Shown piece by piece: positions 1 through 29,344 of a DNA stretch of 64,000 bases. Below the pieces are notes generated by a model. It was not told the origin of the DNA. It saw only the letters and a program-made list of their open reading frames with translations, and did not search any database. The stretch is from Scylla paramamosain. Taxonomy: Eukaryota > Arthropoda > Malacostraca > Decapoda > Portunidae. The translations under genes were made by a program, and so were the position numbers. The stretch is taken from NCBI RefSeq assembly GCF_035594125.1, contig NC_087158.1, forward strand, positions 3,755,001-3,819,000, written 5' to 3'. How positions within the stretch are numbered: position 1 is the stretch's first letter; the number at the start of each line of letters is the position of its first letter.

Positions 1-450
1 TACTGCGCTGCGGCCTCCCATTGTGACGCGAGGGGGAGTCTGGCCAGTAGGAAGTGAGGCTGGGTGACGTCAGGGTGCTAGGCGGCCAGTCAGAACTAAG
101 GGGTTGGATGACGTAGAGATGTGTGGCTACGAGGAAGGCGGTAGTAGATAGGTGCGTGTGTGTGTCTGTGAACATTTTGAATCTTCCTTAGTTTCTAGTT
201 TAGTACATTGATTTTATGATTGGTTAGCTAGGTTGGCCCGGAATAAATCAATATCTTAGTGTTAGGAATGTCTTGTCAGTCTTCATGTAGCGTCACTGTA
301 CTCATGTGGCCAATGGAAAGTGTTGTGTGACGTCACGAAGGGGAAGACCAATAGGAAGTAAGGGTGTGACGGTGTGTGACGTGAGGTGCTCATGTCGCCC
401 CACGCGGCTCTCGCTTCACCTCGCCTCGCTGGCCCCACCCTTGTCTCTTA
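1..450 (+). promoter_or_regulatory. Promoter-like region with repeated CRE and CCAAT motifs
   Basis: This stretch is richer in GC and CpG than its surroundings. It has two full palindromic cAMP-response elements (TGACGTCA at 65-72 and 328-335), half-type matches (TGACGTAG near 109, TGACG near 25, 367 and 377) and CCAAT motifs near 310 and 350. Two blocks, about 22-75 and 327-385, look like diverged copies of each other: each has TGACG, then a G-rich stretch, then CCAGTAGGAAGT or CCAATAGGAAGT. Inference: promoter or 5' UTR region of the kinase gene or of an alternative first exon. No ORF here is credible, and no transcript evidence is available. Confidence 0.35.
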
Positions 451-768
451 TCGCAACCTCCTCCCTCCACCTCTTCTCTATTCTGTGATGCAGCTATTAA
501 ATATTTTTCCTTTTAATTAACTTCCACGAGAAATTTACTATTATATCTTAGTGTGTGGTTTGAATGCAGTGAGCGTGCAAATGATGCCTGTCATAGGCCC
601 GAGGCTAATGTGTGAGAGAATGCTTGTAGGTGTGACCGAGTCAACCTCCCTCGGCCTTGCACGGATATCTGGGATATTAGGAACTGCACTATGCACATTT
701 TTGGTTTCCCCAGGAAGTTTATGACACCTGCACATGTTGCCTCTTGCTCGTACTTTATTCATTATTGA

Positions 769-877
<109 letters not shown>

Positions 878-1378
878 ACCTTCTCTTTTTATAATTAACC
901 ATGATACATGATTATAATAACTTTATTGCTATTCAGTCTTTACTTCCCATCCTTATAATGTAATTTTTATTCTATTTTCAGTTTAATGTATTGTTAATGA
1001 ATTATTTATGCACTTATTTCTTATATATATTTACTATTATTTCATTAAGTTGTATATTTCTCATTGTTACCGAAATTAAAAGTCTTGGAGACAGGTTATT
1101 GACATGAGGGGATATCTCCATACAGCATCCACAAATTTCTTTTATGCTGCATAAGAGGCACACATTTATTAAATGCAAGGAAGATCATGAGTTGAGGCTG
1201 TATATTGAGGCATCTGCATTACTTTCTCCTGTGTATTGTATGTAACATTTTATGAATTAATGTAGTTATGATTGCTTTTTCCCCTCTAATATCCAAGAGT
1301 TTTCTGCCGTATCTATGCCTTGCAACCAATATGCTGTCAACCTGGTGTCTGTTTTTTTGACTGTGTTTTTGTCCTCAG

Positions 1379-16483
<15,105 letters not shown>

Positions 16484-17176
16484 AGACTTGGCTCTTTAGC
16501 TCATTTTGCAAAGTGACTTTGTAGTGTTCCTTGTGATATTGTCAGCATGTGCTGACTTGTAATGATCAATACTATAACCTTAAGATGCACTGAACTATTG
16601 CTGAAATTTGTGTAGTGGTCTTTGTGCAGACATTACTCCTGCAGTTTGGGGGAACGTTGGATTCAACAGGGAGGACTCTGTTGGTCAGCAAAGCTCAAGC
16701 TTAATTGCTTGCAGATGATGTTTGTAGAATTTGTGAACTTAAAAAGTCATGGCCTTAAATAGTATTTTTTGAAAATATACAACTTTTTTTAATAACAACT
16801 AGGAAATTGTATGCATGAAATGCACCAATTACCTGTCAGGGAAAATGATTGCTTGAAGTCAAGAAGTTCTGCTTTCAGTAATCAGGACACAGTTTGGAGG
16901 GACAATGTGTGTTGTGTGTTGTTTGACTGATGTGGGTGTTTAGGAATTTCATTGATGTCACTGATCATAGAGATAAGATTAAGTTGTATATTTTACAATA
17001 CTATTGATCTCATTGCCTGCAGGTCGTCATGGGGCATCATTATGGTAATGGTGATGGTAGGACAGTGGGAGGCTGCCCAGAACCATTGTTTGGAGAGGTG
17101 TATCAGGCTATCAACATTAGCTTCATTCACAAAATCTTTCTCAGTTGCTTTCATTATTTTGTTATGGATAAATCAT

Positions 17177-17335
<159 letters not shown>

Positions 17336-17629
17336 AACTAATGAAAGTTACTGCCTTGTTTTGGATTACTCCATTTTTCTTTGAACAGATGCTTTGTCTA
17401 TTATTATTTATCTTGATAAATTATTATTACTTGCACTCAAGGTGCAAAAGTTTTGTGGGTTATGATTTTCTTACATTTTGCACAAATCTTAGATAATTTG
17501 CTGGTCTGTGAATGTAAATGTAGCATCAGGTTTGTTGCCAGTTGTCCACAATTGATTGCTGGGACCTGGGAGCAGTGTCTTAACACATCACAACATCATC
17601 ACAACACTTCACCAGTGTACATTCAGAAA

Positions 17630-17633
<4 letters not shown>

Positions 17634-17726
<93 letters not shown>
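17634..17726. repeat. (TA)n microsatellite
   Basis: About 93 bp of TA repeats after a short A-run. Confidence 0.96.
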
Positions 17727-17728
<2 letters not shown>

Positions 17729-18103
17729 GTGTTTAATGTAATGCATTCATTGGATTTGTATTAGGCTACTTTATAGGGAGTGAAAATTGTTCCGTACTCT
17801 ACAATGCATTGTCTAGTGCATCTCAGACAGGTTTGATTATGCAAAATGTTAATCAGTTGGTCTTAAAATTAACTGTACACATATAAGTAGGTATGATTTT
17901 TTATACCAAGAGGCTTCATCTTACCCAATGAACTTCTCACTGTTTTATATTCATAGATACACACAAAGTACTGATAATTTACTCAACCTTCTCTACCAAG
18001 AAATTGCATGTTAAACTTCGAACTTGCCACAAGAAAATGCTTACAATTTGCACTAAACACTAATGAACTCTTATTGAAATTGAATATTATTAGGTCAGCA
18101 CCC

Positions 18104-18248
<145 letters not shown>

Positions 18249-20541
18249 TGTTTCATGTGATATTGCATTTATCCTTCAGGTTTTATTTAAGTAATTTTAG
18301 ATTATTCTGCAATGGGGTACTAAAGTTTTGCTCTTGATTGGGAAACTCATGTGAAATTTGTGAACCATAAGCTTAAAACACTGGTCTCAGGTTGAAGATT
18401 CTTGTTTATTCTTGTACTCAGGTGCATCTGCAGTAATGTTACTTTGATCTATAGTATTTGAACTGTGTGGTGTTGAATTGTACAGACTGCTCAGTGATGA
18501 ACTGGTGAGGAAGATCACATGGTTAGGCTGCATGGTGGAGTCCAGAACAAAGATGGTGAGGTGTGCAATTCATATGTAGCGTGTGTGAATGCAGTGCCAC
18601 TTTGGTAACAACAATATGCAAGGCAGCTGTATTGAAGCTCTTTAGTCAAGGAGTTAGTGTTTCTCCCACCATAGTTGTTATGCCACAGCAAGTCACCCAT
18701 CCAACTCCAGGCCAGTGCAATATAGCTTTTGGAGCTGCCTCTGACTGGCTAATTGGCTATGACAGGAGATTCAGCCAATTAAGGCTGCTAAACTTATTGC
18801 AGCTGCTGCAGTTGAACCACAGCCATGTGGAATGCATGAAAACTACTTTCCTTGCCATCTTCCAGTATTTCTGTTTTGGACCTCCTCTTTTCTTCTCACT
18901 AGCAGAGCTACTGCAGTGCTTGCTGTGCTTGCCATAGGGAACAGCCACCTCCTCTTGAAGGGAAAATAAGGAGGGAAGCCTCCTGTTCTAGTAACTTGAT
19001 CATTCACTCTCCAACACAACCATACAACCACATTCCCATGACCCATTTCACAAGATTCCACTGTGGCTCAACCATGTGACCACCACTGAACTGCTCAATG
19101 CAACCTTCCTAACCTTACTGTGGAGCACAACCACATGACCACAAGCCAACACCATTTATTTCACACTAGGTATTTAGCTCTCTACCATCTCAAGGCAAGC
19201 ATTCACTGGGCAGTGTATGATGACTGCTAATATTGACTTAACTTTTGCATGGTGCTCAAAGACAGTTGGGTGCAATATTAAGGAAGAGAGTACATGGAAG
19301 AAGGGAAAGGAAGAACTAAGAACTTAGAGATCAGTGTGAAACCCACAAATGAGGAATCTGAATAATTTAAAACTTGATTACCCCATTTGTTTTTATAGAG
19401 TCACTGATTATTTGGACCTGCCTTTCACTCCTAAGGTGGACTGCATATTAGAAAGTGAAAATTATGTCAAGTAAAAATGTGTAGTGCAATTTCAGTACCT
19501 ATGTGATCCCAATGCTGAAGGTAATTCTGGAACACAATCCTCCCAGCCATCCTTTGCAGTATTGCTACTGTTCATTGTATTTATCATGTCATACCTGAAT
19601 ACATTATTTTTTTTTTTTTATCTTTTTTTTTTTTATTAGCCATAGAAATATATGCATGTCATTTTTGGGTATAAATGGAGATTTTCTTTTACTGCACCAA
19701 CATTTCCTTTTATGTGTGGTTGTATTATTTACCAAAAAATGATGTCACTCTGTCTCAAAGATCTATCACCATCTGAATGACTGGATTTTTACTAATATAT
19801 ATGATTGATTGATCACTCGCTTGGCAGCGCAAAAAGTTGAAAGTTATTAGAAGCATTCTTTTTGCTGACTTCATTTTTGACCCAGGAATAGTCTCCAGTT
19901 CACTTTCTGAAAGTTTGATATTAATAAAATAAAAAAAATTCATAGTAAGATATTTTATAACTGACACGAGTTTTATGGTATCAACAACTCTAAAGTGCAC
20001 ATCACTTCATCTTTTTAATGGTACCACCTCAATGGTTCATTGATCATATTCAGATCACTGCACTTCTTGACAACATATGCCACCCATCAACTTGAATATG
20101 CTGCTGGACTTCAACTGTCATTTTGTTATGCCAACTTGTGGTGGGATTGAGTGTGTTATTTCAACTGTTTGTTGGCACCTCATGTGGATATAAGGAGATG
20201 CCTTTTCACTTTTTTTTTTAACAAAGCATCTTGAAGAATTAAATATATGAGATGTAATATATTATGTTTTCTATAATAGTTATGAAAAATCTTATAAAAA
20301 TTTAGGGTGAGGAATGTAGTGGGAGGCACATTTACTGCTAAAGATACTATATGGTACTGTAATATTTTGTAGCACATACATGTTTATGTTCATGGTAAAG
20401 TTTGCAAAGTAGTACTGTTCCAGTTGGAAGAATAATGTGAGGCACAAGTGTTATGATTCATGGCCAAAGAACCTTTCACTTTTATTGGCAAAAATAAGGT
20501 AGACTCTAAATGACATGTTTTACAGTACTTTGGCAGTGCTA

Positions 20542-20671
<130 letters not shown>

Positions 20672-22399
20672 ATATAGGTGCATATGCTAGTGAAATTCAA
20701 ATAAGCTCCTTGGAAAGGCATCTTCCAAATATCAGTTAAAAAAAAAAAAGATGCCTGGCTTTACTTTTATCATTATAGATATATGCAATGAAGCCTTAAT
20801 AGATGTTTGCGTCAGAAAAATGTGTAAGTTCTATCTCTGTTCTTTTCCAGGTTATTCAGTACAGTAGTTATTACTCTGATATGATTTCAAAATTACTCTC
20901 TTCAGTCCACAACTTAATCAAATACTGTAGCACCACAGAATATCTAAGGTACTGTTCATTCTTAAAAGAAGAAATAAACTTGATACCATGTTTGATAACT
21001 ATTTACCATACATTACTCCTCAGGCTATAGACTTCAGTTTATTGTAACACTGGAATGCATATGTCAGTAACTATATTTTGTCTTCCATAACAACTTTAGC
21101 ATTTAGCATCTAAATGCAGTGCTTAGAAACACTATTCTCTCATTTTATAATTTATGTTTCTTAAACATTTGAAATGCATATTAACAGTTGTTTTGAGAGT
21201 CAAGTTCCTCCATCACCCAACATGAGTTTATTACTTTACTAAACCATTGCCCATTTCATTCTTATCATGGATGCACAGGGTGTAGCATGGGTTTCCACAG
21301 ATATTGCTAGAGGTGAAAGTACAGTAAGTGGTAATTGTTTTATACAGTATGCACTCTGAGGCATTGTTTAGCTGTGGTATGAAATTCAAGTGTGGCAGGG
21401 CAACTGATAAAACAGCCAGGCCAGGCAGGTATCCATGTTGTAGAAACACCATGTCCACATGTTCCACATTACTGTAAGTGTGCAGTATTGTCAGTGTTTT
21501 TTTCTCTCAAAATTATGTAATACAATCTAAACATATCCATTATTACCATATTGGCATAAAACTACAAGTGATTGGTTAACGATCAGCTAATTTGCCCCTA
21601 GCCTTGCTCCTTCCCTCTCCCCTCCCGGGCAGCAAGGTGTTACATGTCCTTTTATGTCATTAATTACAGCCATACTAAATAATTACAGCCATACTATGAT
21701 TGTGCAATGTTTATCAGTAAATCATCTGTCAGTTAATACTACTTGTCTCATTACAGGACACTCTAATGCCCCAAACTTGTTGAAATTTCATCACAATTTC
21801 ATCCAGGTGGCCATGACACATCCTGCCATGAATACCCGGCTGGTGGCTGTTGTCACCTGGCCACGTTTAAATTTCATACCATGGCTAAACAATACCTCAA
21901 AATGCATATTGGCATAGAACATTTTCCACTTAGAATGACCTGTACTTTCGCTTCTACCAATATCTGCAGTAACTCATGTTACAACCTGTATTTGTCCCTC
22001 ACTGGCCTGTTGTTCCTTGGATGTGCTAGTGTTTTGAACTGGTCAGAAGTCAAGTAACCATCTGCATTTATGTTCACTAAGTTTTGCTTTTCCTTTCAAT
22101 GTGAAGTTCTCTCATCTGTTGAGAATCTCCTCTGAAAAACTAACAATTGATAGATTTTTATCAGATTAGAGGACTTGAGGTTGATGAAAACACAAAGGTG
22201 CAGAACTTGTTTTCATGACTGCACAACTTTTCCCCAGTAGTCATTTATGCAGATGGCAACTGAGCTTCGTCAGATTAATCAAATCCATAAGTTGTTCTTA
22301 GAGAAGTTGTATGGACTAAATTTTGTTTCATGCTCTTTTTTTCTAATAAGTAATTTTCTTTAATCTCAACTAGCATCATTGTGATACATCATAGTCCCC

Positions 22400-22404
22400 C
22401 CCCT

Positions 22405-22478
<74 letters not shown>

Positions 22479-22504
22479 TCTCCTTCTCTCTCTCCTCTCT
22501 CCTC

Positions 22505-22567
<63 letters not shown>
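22400..22567. repeat. Compound (CT)n(GT)n microsatellite
   Basis: CT repeats with interruptions up to about 22537, then about 30 bp of GT. Confidence 0.96.
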
Positions 22568-22569
<2 letters not shown>

Positions 22570-22953
22570 CATTACTACTTTCATCTGATTTCAGTCACGT
22601 CACTGATGTACAAGTATTGCATTAACTTTATTGATCTTAAAGATTTTTTTCCTTAATATTGTATAAATATGTAAATTTGCCACAGTGGTACAATGTGCTA
22701 TATGAAGCATGATTCTTTTCCATTGTCTTACATCTAGAGAGTGGTAAAGCAAGAGTAAAGAAATTGAATTCCACAACATTGTTGATTTCATTCATAAGAC
22801 ATTCACTTAAATTACAGATCTCTGCAAAATAGTTAAGTTTTCAAACCAGTACCACTTCTTTATTAGATGCTGAAAGATCAGGGAATAAGGACAAAAAGCA
22901 CATCAGCATTCCTGGGGAGCAGATGTAACAGTAGAAAATGTTTTTTGCACAGT

Positions 22954-23086
<133 letters not shown>

Positions 23087-23704
23087 CAGGTGCTCTTTTT
23101 TAAACCATGAAAGCAGAATTTGTGAATGTCAAAACCAAGTCAATTCCTGTATAGTACTACTCTTCTGGAAAAAAATAATAACAACAATATTATCTTACTC
23201 TAAGATGATCTGAGTCAATATTTAATGTTTTTACAGAGCTGGGTTTTGAAAAAAATATATAGCAGACAGGCAAGTGTAGCTCATCTTAAAACCTTTGTCT
23301 AAGCTGATTAGTGTGCCAGGTTTTTACATAGATACCTGTTTTCATTGAGATACATGTGTTTGCATTAAATCAATCTTCGTGTCACTAAAGACAGCTTACC
23401 AAAGTAGTCAAGAAAAACTTAATGAAATTTTTAGACTAGCTGAGCTATTGCATGAAATTTTAAGGATAACTAAAGTACTGCTATGTGGATTGTATGTAAA
23501 GATCAAAATGTTATACAGTAAACAACTGAGGTTATGAAAGCTCTTAGTATACTTGAATAGCATAACAATGTCTATTTTTAATTATGGAAACCAAAAAATG
23601 CTTCTATGTCTACAAACTTTGCATAATGTGCTTTGGAACATTTTCTTAGCTGAATTCATGAATTAAGATTTCAAAACATTTGCATTGCCGTGCCTTTTTA
23701 ACAG

Positions 23705-23831
23705 AACGGCTGCTGTCTCGGCATGGCTGTGGAAATAGAGAGCAATGGAACATACCAGAGAAATGTAAAAGTGAAGATCTTAGACTCCAGTACAGTATTC
23801 TGTATGACCTCACAGCAAAACGATAAGATTT
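23705..23831 (+). other. Exon-like open stretch after a splice acceptor
   Basis: A pyrimidine tract and AG at 23702-23703 precede about 125 bp open in two frames (NGCCLGMAVEIESNGTYQRN-type and ERLLSRHGCGNREQWNIPEK-type), each ending in a stop near 23830. No family recognised. It could be a terminal exon of an unseen transcript or chance. Confidence 0.15.
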
Positions 23832-25429
23832 AATTTTCTTCAGTGTTCTGCATCACATAGGTACAAACATTGTAAGAAAAAAAAAAAACAATAAACTGGC
23901 TAATGAAATGTTCACTAAGTGGAGGAGTAAAGAGCCTGTGTGCATCATCACGATACTAGTGCAATGTGCATCATCTATAAAGATTAAATTGTAATGCAGC
24001 TGGTTTACTAAAAAGACTGATTTTTTTTATAAAACATAGATGGTGTATTCATATCTCACCACCATTTTACTTTATTGTTGATATATTCACTACACAGCCT
24101 GTAATCATGAGGTGCCAGACTTCACTACCAGTTCTAAAAAAATAATGTGTGGTTGTGTTGTATTCCTGCATACTCACATCATCATCATCATTATCATCAC
24201 CACCATCACTGTCACCATCATAAATGTGTAATGGTGTATGAAAATGTGTTTATACTTTAGTTGTCACCATTGGAAATCACATATTCTCATCTATTTTTAT
24301 TTTCTTATTATGTAGGTTATTTTAAGCCTATTTGAGTACCATGGTGGCTTGCTTACTTTGTCAAACTCAAGACAAACTTGTAAACATTCGGAACATTTGT
24401 AATTGGCTTCATGCACAAGTGTCTACCCATTTCATTTATAATGCATTTTGTCTTTGGCTGTTGATTTGCAATGTAGCATTTTTATTTTGTTTTTCATGAA
24501 AATAGTACATAATATGTATGGCATAAACACATAGTGAGAAATATCTTGCTTGTATTTTATAATTTTGTAACCATGATGCTAATAGATTTTGGGATTTATT
24601 GAGTCTGAATAACTGTAAAAATAATCAAAACAAGATCAATACACTTTTTTTATTTAATTATTTTATTACTGTGGGTAAGTTAAGCTTCACAAGAAAATTT
24701 CTTATGAGAAGCAAGAATTCAAATCTTTACGGCAGATGGTCTTAGTTCATGTCTGTTAATCATTTACCATTAAATTATGGAATTCACATGTTACAAAATA
24801 AATTATAACTTCTTGGAAGTTATCTCATAATTGTTACTGCAGTCAGTCAACTGCTACACTGCAGCTAAATGTAGGAATGGTAACTAGAATATTTTTTCGA
24901 TGTAATTTTTTTTTTCTTTTTTTTTTAAATCAATTATTATAATTATCTTTTCTCTGCATTTAATTATGTTGTGATCATGTGTCAAGGCAACCATGGACAG
25001 TGTTAAGGAAAGTGAGATAAACACTACCCAGTACGGTGAGAATCAGACTGCTTTGTAATGAATGATCCATGATTGGAAGATATAATTGTTAAATTATGCA
25101 TGTCAAGGTGCATGCATGTATTTGTAACCAACTTGAACATCTTGGTGGTAAAAGTGGAAGGAGTTTTGTATGATGACCACTCCCAAAGCTGGCTGCAATT
25201 TGTGTGGAGCAAACTCTTTTTGGAATCCTCCGTTTGCCCACCTCATCTTGGAAGAGAGCATCATCCTACTGTGGTGTGTAAATGATAAACTCAATAAATA
25301 ATTTTTTTTATTGACCTAGTTTTCAGTTCATCCTGTCATGTGCTCCTCAAAAATGGTAACTGAAATTTATTGAGTGGGGAAAAAGAATAGGTAAATAAAT
25401 AGTTCAGTGCAGTTAATGTACTTTTTTTT

Positions 25430-25995
25430 TTTTTTTACGTAAGGGGCACTGGCCGAGGGCAACAAATGTACAAAGAAAAGGCCCACTCAGAGTACCAGTC
25501 CCTATGGAAAGGTCAAAAAAAAGGATAAGTGTCCTCCCTTTTGAAAGACTTCATCACAGGAAGGAGAAAACAGAAGCAGACAAGGAATTCCAGAGTTTAC
25601 CAGAAAAGGGATGAATTATTAATAATACTGGTTAACTCTTGCATTAGATTGCTGGACAGAATAGGGATGAGAGAAAGTAGAAAGTCTTGTGCAGTGAAAC
25701 CACATGAGGAGGGAGGCATGCAGTTCGCAAGATAAGAAGACCAATAAAAGTGAAAATAGCAGTATGTGATACCAAGAGATGCAACACTTCAGCAATGAGA
25801 GGCTGAAGAGTCAGTCAGTTAGATGAGAGTTGATAAGACTAAATGCTTTTGATTCCAGTCTGTCTGTCTGTGAGTGTAATTAACACTTCCCCCCATAATG
25901 TGAAACATGGACAAATAAGGTCTTGTACCTATAGAGTTAGCATCTGGAGGAGTGAGAAAAACTGCCAAAGACTTTCACTGACTCATAGATGTTTT
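25430..25995 (-). mobile_element. LINE-A, 5'-truncated copy (3' end only)
   Basis: Minus-strand relic of the Jockey-like LINE-A. On the + strand it begins with a T-run, then the 3' UTR (GGGGCACTGGCCGAGGGCAA), then the end of the RT ORF, closely similar to the copies at 46.1, 58.0 and 45.8 kb. It is frameshifted and truncated. Unlike the other copies, its tail is not next to a TA tract. Confidence 0.85.
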
Positions 25996-26046
25996 GGTGA
26001 GCAATGTGATGTGGTTGCCAGGGTTATTGGTAAATGCAGCTGCACT

Positions 26047-26287
26047 GGCAAGCCTTCTCCAGCTATTAGGTGATCTGTTTTACTGATCACAACCATCATT
26101 GTAGGGTCGAGGAAAAGCAATTCTCCGACATTTATTGATGAGGTAGGCATGACTGTGAAGTACGAGCAAGTTCTCAGCCTCAATTTTCCTATAAAATAAC
26201 TTACACTTAACAAATTACAATATTCATAAACAACACATGCAATCAACTTGGCACTAGTGAAATTCAGTTTCTACTATGCTAAAGAGT
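26047..26287 (-). repeat. BEL/Pao LTR relic (3' portion)
   Basis: Closely similar to + strand 55693-55965, which lies inside the proposed LTR of the BEL/Pao element. Shared strings include CCTTCTCCAGCTATTA, GGGTCGAGGAAAAGCAATTC and ATTCATAAACAACACATGCA. Same orientation, no coding sequence attached. Confidence 0.75.
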
Positions 26288-27721
26288 ACAATTAATAGGG
26301 AGTTTGATAAACTAGTGATTGTCATCAGGCGGCAGCACCAGACATGTCCCCTTCTCACACATAGGAGCAATATCAAATATGTCTACGGTAGTCATTCTTT
26401 ATACATAGGTAAAATCGAACTCTATTCATGAACGAAAGTATTTATGTTGATTTTCTAGTGAAATGGCATTTAGATCTATTTGGTCATCTTGAGGTTTCAA
26501 AAAGTACATCATTGGTCAGAAGCATATTAATGCACACAATAGTAAAAATGAAGACAACATGGCTGTGCCACTTAAAACTCCAAAGTACATAGATTAATTT
26601 CCTAGTATATGGAAACAACAATTTTAATTGAAAATAGGCAACTTGAGTGTCCTAGCGAGAGTAATGTTGTATATCTAACAAAATCAAACATCTGACTGGC
26701 CTGCCTTAGTTAAGTTAACAAACACATAGTTGGACAACCAGTTAATTCCTGCTGCAGTGTCCATGCCACCACTCTATAAACCTGTGGGTTTCTGTATTCC
26801 TCTCCCGTTGCACCAGAGCAGTCCTGAGAGATGTTTGTTTTGGTGTTCGATTACTTTGCTGTCACTTGCTTTGTGAAAAGTGATGCTAAAATCCACATAA
26901 AAATAACTATATCCACATATCATAATGTTACTGAGTATGTTATCATACTATATAGTAGTCATATTTTTTATCTTTTTCATTGTCCATATCAATAGATTTT
27001 AGACTTGTAATATGCTGTATTTAAAATACTGATAACAGTATTACTAAATAGTAAAAAAAATATTTCTGTCTTGACCAACTTCTCTCAAAATTATCCATAC
27101 AAGATATTTAAAACTCAATACAGAAATTTGAAAGTATCATAATGGTCAATGCTCTATGCCTCTGTATGGCCATGGGATTTATAATAATGATATTTTAGCT
27201 CATGTCACTAGGGGACCATGCATTAACAGCAATGTCTGGCAGATTAGCTCCAAAAACTCCCCATTAGAGATCACACTTCACCAGATCAGTGGAAATCTGT
27301 AGAGAGACAGAATAACCCAGCAGATCATGCATCTAGAGACATGACAGCAGATGAGCTTTGTAATAGCAAGATCTGGTGGAATGGCCCAGAATTCATTTGG
27401 CAACATAGTGAAATGGATAGTTATCCCCTTTACAAAGTCATAAATGAAAAAATGCTCCTGAAGTGAAGAAAGTTGTATGCCATGCTGTAGGTACACAACA
27501 GCCCACAGATATCTTAGAGAGAATAGAGTATTTTTTTGATTGGTTTAAAGCAAAGAGGGCAGTTGCTGTATACTTTAAGCTTCTGAACAGCTTCAAAGGA
27601 AAAGGTGATGGCAGTACTGAAGTAAAAGGGAGATCAATAAAATTAAATAAATGTATTGAATTCAACTACTAACTTTAATTCTTTAATTAAAGGGGACACT
27701 GGTAAAAGACCAAAAATGATA
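26288..27721. other. No gene recognised
   Basis: AT-rich DNA with short open frames lacking recognisable domains. No repeat structure was seen by eye. Confidence 0.6.
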
Positions 27722-28203
27722 GACAAGACCAGTTCACTCTATAAGTTAGATCCCTTCACTGATAAAGATGTGGGTAGGAGGAAGATTAAAACTTTCTAAT
27801 CTAGAAAATGAAACCAAACATCCAGTCATCCTTCCCAAAACTTCACATATAACCAACATGATAATATGTCACCACCAAAGAAAAATCACCAAAGCAGAAG
27901 CATAACTTTAAATGAAATCAGGTCATGTGGATACTGAATAGCTGGAGGATCATCTGTCATAGCCATAGCACCCAAGCCTAAAGTATCACTCCCCAAAAAC
28001 GCCCATGCCCACACTGCCCATAGCAATGCTCCCAGCATGGCCCCTCGTGAGGCCCTGCTGCCTGTCCACACCCCAGGTCAGGAGGGGAAGTTTTGGGAAG
28101 GATGACTGGATGTTTGGATTCATTTTCTAGATTAGAAAGTTTTAATCTTCCTCCTACCCACAGTGAAGGGATCTAACTTATAGAGTGAACTGGTCTGCCT
28201 TGT
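27722..28203. mobile_element. Foldback/MITE with about 120-bp terminal inverted repeats
   Basis: Arms 27722-27844 and 28087-28203 are near-perfect inverted copies; the left arm has a short extra insertion near GATAAAGAT. The roughly 240-bp centre includes about 100 bp (27955-28055) similar to 30077-30177, which is gag-leader sequence of the gypsy-like family. No transposase ORF. Superfamily not determined. Confidence 0.8.
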
Positions 28204-28944
28204 TCATGAACACTAGAAAGGTGCAGATGCAGATGACGTGGTGCAGGACTAGAGATGATGCTAGTAAATTAAAAGCATGGTAATAAACTGTGAAGGCACA
28301 AGCCACAACAAGCCTTACCTCTTGTGACCCAAATACTGTGTGTAATAAGACATAAGAGACTTTAATATCTGTGTATAGGAGTGGGTATCTGGTGTGCCCT
28401 AAGGGTAAAATGAACCTTAAATCTTTGGTAACAAAAAGTAGACAAGCAAACATTCTGGTGATCATGCATTTTAAAAAGGAAGAGACAAGTGTAACTAACA
28501 AGTCAGATTCAAGACCTTAAGGAAGTCAATGTATGTAGCTGTGTATGTAATCTCACTGCCACATAGATCTAGGTGGATGGAAAATAAATATAAAGAAGCA
28601 CAGAAGGACTCTTCTAGTTCTCAAGTTATCATAATACAGGTGGTGTCTTATTTTTTAATCAGTGCAACTCAGTTTGCTGCACCGTGAGTCTACTAGTCAT
28701 TTTCTGCCTCACATTTACTGTAAGTAATATTTAGATGATTTTTCCTAATGAGCCTTTCATGCCTTGATTTATGTGCGCTCAGTATATGAGTGTCCGAGTT
28801 ATAAGGTAATGAGTTACAAATGTCCAGAGATACAAGCAGTCTACTTGCAAAATGAAACTGTGCTCTTGATATTGTTCCCTTTGCTAACCAAAAGTTCAAA
28901 TTTGACACTGCATGCCATATTTACGTAGTACAAACCACTTCATG

Positions 28945-28948
28945 TGAG

Positions 28949-28996
<48 letters not shown>

Positions 28997-29178
28997 AGAG
29001 GCTTCTCATTTTATTATGGGTCATATGCCTGGCCTATCTGAGTCTTGCATTTGGCAGAAGCCACAAGTATCACTACTCAATAGTATCAAATCACCCATAA
29101 GGCAAGGTGCTCTCTCTCTCTCACTCCTCTCTCTCTCTATCTCTCTCTCTCATCTCCTCTCTCATCCTCTCTCTCTCA
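28945..29178. repeat. (GA)n at 28945-28999 and (CT)n at 29110-29178, inverted pair
   Basis: Two interrupted arrays of opposite polarity about 110 bp apart. DNA between 28204 and 29340 holds nothing else recognisable. Confidence 0.85.
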
Positions 29179-29344
29179 TGGTACCAAGTAAGTAAGCATT
29201 ACACTGTTTGCTGAACATACTTTTTTGAACCGAAAAATTATGATGTTACGAGCAAAATGACTTACAAGCAGCATTGCAGAATGTATCTCACTTGAAACTC
29301 AAATACCCTCTGTATTTCATGCTGTTTCATGTGTTGACCTGTGT

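Noticed and set aside
306..488. 60-aa frame in the promoter-like region
   Set aside because: No homology, no splice or initiation context, and it does not encode the missing kinase N-terminus.
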